Below are positions 10,833 through 15,675 of a stretch of 15,675 bases of DNA, piece by piece. The DNA is from CBDTTW01 sp965363675. Lineage in GTDB: Bacteria > Bacteroidota > Rhodothermia > Rhodothermales > DASSAV01. The stretch covers positions 1 to 15,675 of the forward strand of contig CBDTTW010000061.1 in assembly GCA_965363675.1 (NCBI GenBank), written 5' to 3'. The notes below the pieces were generated by a model. That model had not been told where the DNA came from. It did not search any database and saw nothing but the letters and a program-made list of their open reading frames with translations. Both the position numbers and the translations under genes were made by a program. The first letter of the stretch is position 1; each line of letters starts with the position of its first letter.

Positions 10833-10865
10833 CAAAATTACACGGGAAACACGGGGAGTCCAAAA
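10833..10865 (-). promoter_or_regulatory. Bacteroidota-type promoter of gap
   Basis: On the minus strand, TTTTG (10865-10861) is followed after 20 bases by TAATTTTG (10840-10833), an exact match to the TAnnTTTG -7 element with the TTTG -33 element known for the Bacteroidota primary sigma factor. The predicted start is near 10826, giving a leader of about 90 bases. This is the best promoter in the window and supports the phylum assignment. Confidence 0.75.
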
Positions 10866-10899
10866 CGAAGAATATGGGCGCAACCCGAATGCAACAACG

Positions 10900-10938
10900 C
10901 GTTAGCCGACGGCGGCCCTAATTTCATCGAACGTTAGC
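10900..10938. repeat. Paired CGTTAGC direct repeats in the divergent regulatory region
   Basis: CGTTAGC occurs at 10900-10906 and again at 10932-10938, 32 bases apart (about three helical turns). Both copies lie between the gap promoter and the promoter of the TPR gene, where a regulator could act on either. Two short copies could also be chance. The rest of 10736-11074, the only gene-free stretch over 300 bases, holds the gap ribosome site, leader hairpin and promoter, and the plus-strand promoter and near-palindrome. Confidence 0.3.
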
Positions 10939-10968
10939 GGGGCGGACGGACAAGTATGCGGCCTGCCG

Positions 10969-10998
10969 TTGCGAAGCGCGCGCAAAACCTATAATTTG
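10969..10998 (+). promoter_or_regulatory. Promoter candidate for the TPR/response-regulator/lolD cluster
   Basis: TTG at 10969-10971 is followed after 18 bases by TATAATTTG (10990-10998). This holds a perfect TATAAT and is one base longer than the TAnnTTTG consensus. The predicted start is near 11005, about 70 bases before the TPR gene. TTGCG (10969-10973) and CGCAA (10981-10985) also form a small inverted repeat within the promoter. Confidence 0.55.
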
Positions 10999-11011
10999 TA
11001 CAATTCTATAG
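10989..11011. promoter_or_regulatory. AT-rich near-palindrome over the promoter and start region (possible operator)
   Basis: Arms CTATA (10989-10993) and TATAG (11007-11011) flank a perfect 8-base palindrome TTGTACAA (10996-11003), in an AT-rich island of otherwise GC-rich DNA. The arm centre and the core centre differ by half a base. It overlaps the -10/-7 element and the expected transcription start, where a repressor would bind. An operator role is inferred. Confidence 0.4.
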
Positions 11012-11074
11012 ACGGCCCGGAAGGTCGGTCTCGTTGCTCGCTTCTACATTATTCTCATCGGGTCATCCAGTTTT

Positions 11075-11788
11075 ATGGCTATCAATAATCCTACCCCCCG
11101 CGTGACGAAGCACCAGCAGCTCCGCGAGGATACGGTCGTCACGATGTACGCCAAGGCGTGGGGCTTTTTCGACCAGAACCGGGGCCTGGTGCTGGGCATC
11201 CTCGGCGGGCTCGGCGTGTTGGTGCTGCTGGTCGTGGCGTATACGTTTTACCAGAAGAACCAGGAGCAAAAGGCGCAGGAGCTGCTGGCTACGGCCGTAG
11301 CCCCCTACGAGGCGGGGAACTACCGCGCCGCCCTCGACGGCGCCGACGGCAAGGCGGGCCTGCTTGCGCTCGCCGACGACTATGGGCGCACCTCGGCCGG
11401 CAACATGGCGGCCTTCTACGCCGCCGACGCGCTGTTCCGCTTGGGCGAGTATGACCGCGCGCTCCAGTACTTCGGCGACTTCGACAAGGATGAGAACCTC
11501 ATCGGAGCCTCGGCCCTGGCCGGCGAGGCGGCCGTTTACGAATCCAAGAAGGAGTTCAAGCGCGCCGGCGACCTTTACAAAGAGGCGGCCCTGTTCTTCG
11601 AGGCCGACCTGACTTCGCCGCAGTATCTGCTCAGCGCGGGCAACGCCTACGAGCAGGCCGGCGCCTTCGACGCGGCCCGCGAAGCCTACAACGAGGTCAA
11701 GGAGCGTTTCCCCGAGTCCAGCGCGGCCGAGGGCGTCGACTTTTACCTCGCCCGCATCGACGCGGCGGCGCAGCAGCCGCAGGGCTAG
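11075..11788 (+). CDS. Membrane-anchored tetratricopeptide-repeat protein (YfgM-like topology)
   Basis: A 237-residue protein. A short polar N-terminus (1-35, with KHQQLREDTVVTMYAKAWGFFDQNR) precedes one strong transmembrane helix at about 38-58 (GLVLGILGGLGVLVLLVVAY). A mostly helical periplasmic part then carries TPR-like helix pairs at about 110-138, 145-175 and 183-214 (AAFYAADALFRLGEYDRAL, and AGNAYEQAGAFDAAREAY). This single-pass, N-in arrangement resembles YfgM/TPR_21 proteins, which associate with the Sec translocon and periplasmic chaperones. The topology is predicted from the sequence and the function is by analogy only. The ATG at 11075 lacks a Shine-Dalgarno sequence. It is the first gene after the promoter at 10969-10998 and lies 50 bases before the response-regulator gene on the same strand. 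Confidence 0.8.
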   Translation: MAINNPTPRVTKHQQLREDTVVTMYAKAWGFFDQNRGLVLGILGGLGVLVLLVVAYTFYQKNQEQKAQELLATAVAPYEAGNYRAALDGADGKAGLLALADDYGRTSAGNMAAFYAADALFRLGEYDRALQYFGDFDKDENLIGASALAGEAAVYESKKEFKRAGDLYKEAALFFEADLTSPQYLLSAGNAYEQAGAFDAAREAYNEVKERFPESSAAEGVDFYLARIDAAAQQPQG

Positions 11789-11838
11789 GCTTCCCGGCGC
11801 GCCTTCAGGCCCGCTACAACCTGCGGACGGCTCTTCCT

Positions 11839-13230
11839 ATGGCGACCCCGACGATTCTGGTAGTAGACGACGAGCGCAGCATCCGGCGCACGCTCCGCGA
11901 GATTTTCGAGTACGAGGAGTACGCGGTCGAGGAAGCCGAGGACGGCGAGGACGCCCTCGCCAAGGCGCGCCGCAACCGGTATGACCTGGTGCTGCTCGAC
12001 ATCAAGATGCCCAAGCGCGACGGCCTGGAGGTGCTGCAAACGCTCACCGCCGAGCAGCCCGAGGTGCCCGTCGTCATGATCTCCGGGCACGGCACCATCG
12101 AGACGGCCGTCGAGGCGACGAAACTGGGCGCCTACGACTTCATCGAGAAGCCGCCGGACCTCAACCGCCTGCTGCTCACCGTCCGCAACGCGCTCGACAA
12201 GGGCCTGCTCACCAACGAGAACCGCCGTATGCGGCAGGTGCTCGCCGAGCACCGCGAGGAGGAGATCACGCCGATCCTGGGCGCAAGCCCGGCGATCTCG
12301 CGCATCAAGGATACCATCGAGCGCGTGGCGCCGACGGATGCGCGCGTGCTCATCACGGGCGAGGCCGGCACGGGCAAAGAGCTGGTGGCGCGCTGGATCC
12401 ACCACCGCTCGCCGCGCGCCGAAGGGCCTATCGTCGAGGTGAACTGCGCGGCCATCCCGAGCGAGCTGATCGAGAGCGAGCTGTTCGGCCACGAGAAAGG
12501 CTCGTTCACGGGGGCTACGCGCCAGCGCATCGGCAAGTTCGAGCAGGCGCACGAGGGCACCCTGTTTCTGGACGAGATCGGCGACATGAGCCTGGCGGCG
12601 CAGGCCAAGGTGCTGCGCGCCTTGCAGGAAAATCGCATCACGCGCGTCGGAGGCGACCGCAGCATTCCCGTCAACGTGCGGGTGCTGGCGGCCACCAACA
12701 AGGACCTGCTCAAGCAGATCGAGCAGCACGAGTTCCGCGAGGACCTCTACCACCGCCTGAGCGTGATCCTGGTGCACGTGCCGCCCCTGCGCGAGCGGCG
12801 CGAGGACATCCCGATCCTCGCGGCGCGTTTCGCCGAGCGGCTTTCGCGGCGGGGCGGAGCGGCCCCCCGGCGCATCAACCCCGAGGCGCTCGAACGCCTG
12901 ACGCGCTACGAGTGGCGCGGCAACGTCCGCGAGCTGCACAACGTCGTCGAGCGCCTGCTGATCCTGAGCGAGGGCGACGAGGTGGCCGTCGGCGACGTGG
13001 AGCGCTACGTGCGCGCCGGCAGCGCCGCGCCCGCCAGCCCGCTGCACGCGCTGCTGAACCAGTTCGACCAGTTCGCCGAATTTCGGGACAAAGCCGAGCA
13101 GCTCTTCATCGAGCGCAAGCTGGCCGAGCACGACTGGAACGTGAGCCGCACCGCCGAGGCCATCGGCATCCAGCGCTCCCACCTGTACAACAAGATGAAC
13201 AAGTATGGCATCGAGCGCAGCGAGGAATAA
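11839..13230 (+). CDS. Sigma-54-dependent response regulator, NtrC/NtrX-type
   Basis: A 463-residue transcription activator with three domains. The receiver domain (1-120) has acidic D10/D11, phosphoacceptor D54 in LLDIKMP, S82 and K104. The AAA+ domain (about 145-380) has Walker A GEAGTGKE (174-181), the sigma-54 contact loop GSFTGA (221-226, a variant of GAFTGA keeping the key F-T-G-A), Walker B LFLDEIGD (242-249), AATNKDL, and the arginine-finger region FREDLYHRL. The Fis-type helix-turn-helix is at about 424-459 (WNVSRTAEAIGIQRSHLYNKM). It should activate sigma-54 promoters when phosphorylated at D54. No histidine kinase lies in the window, so it is an orphan here. Targets are unknown. 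The C-terminal helix resembles NtrX-like regulators. No Shine-Dalgarno sequence is seen. The lolD-like gene starts 12 bases after its stop, so the two are probably co-transcribed. Confidence 0.95.
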   Translation: MATPTILVVDDERSIRRTLREIFEYEEYAVEEAEDGEDALAKARRNRYDLVLLDIKMPKRDGLEVLQTLTAEQPEVPVVMISGHGTIETAVEATKLGAYDFIEKPPDLNRLLLTVRNALDKGLLTNENRRMRQVLAEHREEEITPILGASPAISRIKDTIERVAPTDARVLITGEAGTGKELVARWIHHRSPRAEGPIVEVNCAAIPSELIESELFGHEKGSFTGATRQRIGKFEQAHEGTLFLDEIGDMSLAAQAKVLRALQENRITRVGGDRSIPVNVRVLAATNKDLLKQIEQHEFREDLYHRLSVILVHVPPLRERREDIPILAARFAERLSRRGGAAPRRINPEALERLTRYEWRGNVRELHNVVERLLILSEGDEVAVGDVERYVRAGSAAPASPLHALLNQFDQFAEFRDKAEQLFIERKLAEHDWNVSRTAEAIGIQRSHLYNKMNKYGIERSEE

Positions 13231-13242
13231 GCTCCCGAGGCC

Positions 13243-13992
13243 ATGCCTATGACGGCGCCGGATGCCCTCACGGCGGCGCCTCTGTTGGAGGTGCGCGCGG
13301 TAAAAAAGCATTATCAGACCGGCGCCGGGCCGCTGGAGGTGCTCTCCGGCCTCTCTTTCACGGTGGCGCGCGGCGAAGTGGTGGCCGTGACCGGCGAGAG
13401 CGGCTCGGGCAAAAGTACGTTGCTGCACCTGCTGGGCACGCTCGACCGCCCGTCGAGCGGGAGCGTGCGTTTCCAGGGGCAGGACGTCTTCCGGCTCGAT
13501 GACGAGGCCCTCGCCACGTTTCGCAACCGCAGCCTCGGCTTCGTGTTTCAGCACCACCACCTGCTGCCGGAGTTCACGGCGGCCGAGAACGTGGCGATGC
13601 CGGCGCTCATCGCCGGGCAGCGGCTGGGGCAGGCTCGCGTGCGCGCCGAGGAGCTGCTGCGCCGCCTCGGGCTGGGCGCGCGCCTGGAGCACCGCCCGGC
13701 GGCGCTCTCCGGCGGCGAGCAGCAGCGCGTGGCAATCGCTCGGGCGCTCATGAACGCGCCGGCGCTCGTGCTGGCCGACGAGCCTACGGGCAACCTCGAC
13801 GCCGCCACCGCCGAGACGCTGCACGCCGAGATCGTGCGCCTGAGCCGCGACCTCGGCCAGACGTTCATCATCGTGACGCACAACCCGAGCCTGGCCGCGC
13901 TCGCCGACCGGGTGCTGCGCCTCGCAGGCGGCTTCCTCCAGGAGGAAGCCGCCGGTATTCATGAAGATTTGGCGCGCGATGCGGAAGCCTGA
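13243..13992 (+). CDS. lolD: ABC transporter ATP-binding protein, LolD-type (lipoprotein release)
   Basis: A 249-residue ATPase. Walker A is GESGSGKST, the Q-loop region is FVFQHHHLLPEFTAAENVAMP, the signature is LSGGEQQRVAIARAL, Walker B is LVLADEPTGNLD, and the switch histidine is in VTHN. The HHHLLPEFTA-ENV-MP stretch is characteristic of LolD, the motor that with LolC/E extracts outer-membrane lipoproteins from the inner membrane. The related MacB/FtsE ATPases are less likely. No permease gene is adjacent, so partners must be elsewhere. Met3 (ATG at 13249) may be the true start, because GAGG (13237-13240) lies 8 bases before it but only 2 before the ATG at 13243. The gene follows the response regulator by 12 bases and precedes nadA by 77. 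Confidence 0.88.
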   Translation: MPMTAPDALTAAPLLEVRAVKKHYQTGAGPLEVLSGLSFTVARGEVVAVTGESGSGKSTLLHLLGTLDRPSSGSVRFQGQDVFRLDDEALATFRNRSLGFVFQHHHLLPEFTAAENVAMPALIAGQRLGQARVRAEELLRRLGLGARLEHRPAALSGGEQQRVAIARALMNAPALVLADEPTGNLDAATAETLHAEIVRLSRDLGQTFIIVTHNPSLAALADRVLRLAGGFLQEEAAGIHEDLARDAEA

Positions 13993-14053
13993 GGGTCTAA
14001 GCGTTCGTATAAGCATGACATAGGCGCTGCGGCGCACCGGGCCGATACACTAC

Positions 14054-14060
14054 GGGAGGG
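14054..14060 (+). promoter_or_regulatory. Ribosome binding site of nadA
   Basis: GGGAGGG nine bases before the nadA ATG at 14070. The 13993-14069 spacer otherwise shows no clear terminator or consensus promoter, so nadA may be read from the upstream cluster. Confidence 0.75.
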
Positions 14061-14069
14061 TTTGCAGAC

Positions 14070-15062
14070 ATGAGGGATCTGGCGGTCGTACATCCGGAAC
14101 TGGGCTTCGTGAATGAGGCCGTGGACCCGCTGCTCGACCTGGAGCGGGAGATCGGCCGCCTCAAGGCCGAGAAGCAAGCCGTCCTGCTGGCGCACTACTA
14201 CCAGGAGCCGGAGATTCAGGACGTAGCCGACTTCATCGGCGACTCGCTGGAGCTGGCCCGACAGGCGGCGCGCACCGACGCCCGCATCATCCTGTTCGCA
14301 GGCGTGCACTTCATGGCCGAGACGGCCAAAATCCTCAACCCCTCGAAGAAAGTCATCATCCCGGACTTGAACGCGGGCTGCTCGCTGGCCGACACCTGCC
14401 CGGCCGACGCCTTCGCTGCCTTCATCGCGGCGCATCCGGGGCACCTCGTCGTGTCGTACATCAACTGCTCGGCGGCCACGAAGGCCCTGAGCGATATCAT
14501 CGTCACGTCGTCCAACGCCGAGCACATCATCCGGCAGATTCCGCCGGAGCAGCCGATCATCTTCGCCCCGGACCGCAACCTCGGGCGCTACCTGGCGCAG
14601 CAAACCGGCCGCGATATGGTCATCTGGGACGGCGTGTGCATCGTGCACGAGACGTTCAGCGAGGAGAAGCTGGTGCGCCTCAAGGTGCGCCACCCGGAGG
14701 CCCTCGTGCTGGCGCACCCCGAGTGCGAGGCGGCGGTGCTGCGCCACGCCGACTTCATCGGCTCGACGGCCGCCATCCGGCGCTTTGCGGCTACGGTGCA
14801 GCACGACGCCTTCATCGTGGCGACCGAGGAGGGCATTTTGCACCAGATGCGTAAGGACAACCCCGGCAAGACGTTCCTGCCGGCGCCGCCGGTCAACGGG
14901 TGCAGTTGCAACCAGTGTCCGCACATGCGGCTCAACACGATGGAGAAGCTGTACCTCTGCCTGAAGCACGAGCTGCCGGAGATCACCCTTCCCGAGGACC
15001 TGCGACGCAAGGCGCTCGGGCCGATCGAGCGGATGCTGGAGATGAGCGCGGCGATCCGGTAG
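14070..15062 (+). CDS. nadA: Quinolinate synthase A
   Basis: Cytoplasmic [4Fe-4S] enzyme of NAD synthesis that condenses iminoaspartate with dihydroxyacetone phosphate to quinolinate. The 330 residues are within the family range. AHYYQEPEIQDVADFIGDSL (41-60) is the N-terminal signature. Three cysteines fit the cluster ligands by motif: C104 in NAGCSLADTC, C190 in WDGVCIVHE and C283 in NQCPHMRLN. Further landmarks are SYINCSAATKA (129-138), FAPDRNLG (165-172), the HPEC segment around 216-219, and EEGILHQMRK near 253-262. The start is supported by a GGGAGGG site. It follows lolD by 77 bases and converges on the Nudix gene with only 7 bases between stops. nadB and nadC are not in the window. Confidence 0.98.
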   Translation: MRDLAVVHPELGFVNEAVDPLLDLEREIGRLKAEKQAVLLAHYYQEPEIQDVADFIGDSLELARQAARTDARIILFAGVHFMAETAKILNPSKKVIIPDLNAGCSLADTCPADAFAAFIAAHPGHLVVSYINCSAATKALSDIIVTSSNAEHIIRQIPPEQPIIFAPDRNLGRYLAQQTGRDMVIWDGVCIVHETFSEEKLVRLKVRHPEALVLAHPECEAAVLRHADFIGSTAAIRRFAATVQHDAFIVATEEGILHQMRKDNPGKTFLPAPPVNGCSCNQCPHMRLNTMEKLYLCLKHELPEITLPEDLRRKALGPIERMLEMSAAIR

Positions 15063-15069
15063 CGCGCGC

Positions 15070-15468
15070 CTATTGCAGCAGTTCGGCGGCATGCAGGAGA
15101 AGCGCCTTCAGGTCGTCCTCGCGGACGGCTTCGACGGCCTCCGGCACGGGCATCCAGCGGCGGCGGCGTTGCCCCTGCTCGGGCCAGACGCGCGCCACCC
15201 GGCGCACGTGCAGCAGGTAGACGCGCACCTGGAGGTCGCCGGACGAGCTGCGGTGCTGGTAGCCGCCCAGGGCGGCCGTGCTGATGCGCCCGCGGACGCC
15301 GGCTTCTTCCCACGCCTCCATAAGGGCCGAACGGCGCACCCCCATGGCCGCCTCGACGCGCCCTTTGGGGATGCTCCAGCGTTTGGAGCGGCGGGTGGTG
15401 ATGAGCATCACCTGAAGCCGCCCTTCCCGAAACCGGTAAGGCAAGGCCGCAACGCGGTGGTACTTCAA
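15070..15468 (-). CDS. Nudix hydrolase with divergent Nudix box (DIPP-like clade)
   Basis: A 132-residue single-domain Nudix protein. The opening VAALPYR, followed by LQVMLITTRRSKRWSIPKG, is typical of Nudix enzymes resembling diphosphoinositol-polyphosphate or Ap4A hydrolases. Compared with G-x5-E-x7-R-E-U-x-E-E-x-G-U, the box reads G-RVEAA-M-GVRRSAL-M-E-A-W-E-E-A-G-V. The first glutamate and the arginine are both methionine, while the metal-binding E-x-x-E-E core is kept. Similar losses occur in a bacterial Nudix clade, so activity is plausible but the substrate is unknown. The start codon is TTG at 15468, the most upstream start in the frame, giving the usual short lead-in; no Shine-Dalgarno sequence is seen. 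It converges on nadA and lies 106 bases downstream of the outer-membrane protein gene. Confidence 0.87.
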   Translation of the reverse strand: MKYHRVAALPYRFREGRLQVMLITTRRSKRWSIPKGRVEAAMGVRRSALMEAWEEAGVRGRISTAALGGYQHRSSSGDLQVRVYLLHVRRVARVWPEQGQRRRRWMPVPEAVEAVREDDLKALLLHAAELLQ

Positions 15469-15505
15469 GAGCGGGCCGGGGCGTGAGCGGGGAGTTGGTG
15501 GCAGG

Positions 15506-15513
15506 CGAATATA
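15506..15513 (-). promoter_or_regulatory. Possible -7 element upstream of the Nudix gene
   Basis: TATATTCG on the minus strand differs from TAnnTTTG at one specified base and lies 37 bases before the TTG start. No TTG-type -33 element is seen at the expected distance, so this is weak. The gene could instead be read from the upstream outer-membrane protein gene. Confidence 0.25.
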
Positions 15514-15574
15514 CTGCGGCGGGCCGGGCGCCGAGGGCGGTAACCGGAAAAATGCAAGCCGCCTTCGGGGACCG

Positions 15575-15675
15575 TCAGAAGCTGTGCCGCAGCCCGATCT
15601 GCGGCTCGAAGCGCCGCTCGACGAGGTAGCGCGCCGTGCCGTCGAGGCCGTCGCCGATGAGTTCGTAGGTGTAGC
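15575..15675 (-). CDS. C-terminus of a probable outer-membrane beta-barrel protein (partial)
   Basis: The minus strand is open from the window edge to a TGA at 15577-15575 and encodes the last 32 residues, from YTYELIGDGLDG through RYLVERRFEPQIGLRHSF. The alternating pattern, the final strand and the terminal phenylalanine fit the BAM-recognised C-terminal beta-strand of outer-membrane barrel proteins such as porins or TonB-dependent receptors. With only 32 residues the family cannot be named. The gene extends beyond the window and is co-directional with the Nudix gene. Confidence 0.55.
   Translation of the reverse strand, partial: YTYELIGDGLDGTARYLVERRFEPQIGLRHSF

Noticed and set aside
14028..14034. 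GC-rich short hairpin near GCGCTGCGGCGC between lolD and nadA as a terminator
   Set aside because: Stem of only about 4 bp and no T-run follows.
11785..14037. A 750-codon open frame on the minus strand opposite the response regulator and lolD
   Set aside because: It lies antisense to three well-supported genes. Its translation is an Arg/His/Ala/Val-rich composition with no recognisable domain, as expected when GC-rich codons are read on the wrong strand.
14070..15062. A functional glycolysis-NAD link between gap/pgk and nadA because NadA uses dihydroxyacetone phosphate
   Set aside because: The genes are on opposite strands, 3 kb apart, with other genes between. Shared metabolites alone do not show co-regulation.
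15531..15568. Inverted repeat CCGAGGGCGG / CCGCCTTCGG (15531-15540 with 15559-15568) below the outer-membrane protein gene
   Set aside because: On the minus strand, where it would terminate that gene, the stem has a mismatch and the T-run falls in the loop and not after the stem.

Overview
The window is GC-rich chromosomal DNA, with G or C favoured at third codon positions. It most likely comes from the Rhodothermia side of Bacteroidota (Rhodothermus- or Salinibacter-like). This is an inference from three signs: a TAnnTTTG/TTTG promoter of the Bacteroidota type ahead of gap, a GH97 glycosidase (a family concentrated in Bacteroidota), and several genes without a clear Shine-Dalgarno sequence. 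No ribosomal RNA, tRNA, CRISPR array, transposase, integrase or phage gene was seen. Every intact gene fits a conserved family, so this reads as core chromosome rather than an island.

Layout. (1) Positions 1-2957: the 3' two thirds of rpoC, cut by the window edge just before the catalytic NADFDGD motif, followed by a strong intrinsic terminator. (2) 2982-5269: a divergent pair, peptidase T (pepT, minus) and a secreted DUF4097-type beta-solenoid protein (plus). (3) 5311-7378: a terminator, then a secreted GH97 alpha-glycosidase, which converges with zero spacing on an arginine deiminase/DDAH-fold enzyme. (4) 7379-10735, all on the minus strand: gap, then pgk, then the DDAH-like gene. Each of the two glycolytic genes has its own terminator hairpin downstream. 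(5) 10736-11074: a 339-base divergent regulatory region with a Bacteroidota promoter and structured leader for gap, and a second promoter overlapped by an AT-rich near-palindrome for the plus-strand cluster. (6) 11075-15062: a run of plus-strand genes, made up of a membrane-anchored TPR protein, a sigma-54 response regulator, a LolD-type ABC ATPase and quinolinate synthase NadA. (7) 15070-15675, minus: a Nudix hydrolase with a degenerate Nudix box and a TTG start, and the C-terminus of a probable outer-membrane beta-barrel protein.

How the genes relate. Gap and Pgk catalyse consecutive glycolytic steps, but the terminator between them suggests their transcripts are uncoupled. NadA uses dihydroxyacetone phosphate, a glycolytic intermediate, although nothing here shows co-regulation. 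The TPR, response-regulator and LolD genes are tightly spaced, with 50- and 12-base gaps, and suggest an envelope theme. The cognate histidine kinase and the LolC/E permease are not in the window.

I found no convincing undescribed multi-gene system. The items most worth following up are the gap leader and promoter region, the AT-rich near-palindrome, the gap-pgk terminator, the unassigned guanidine-modifying enzyme and the GH97 mechanism.
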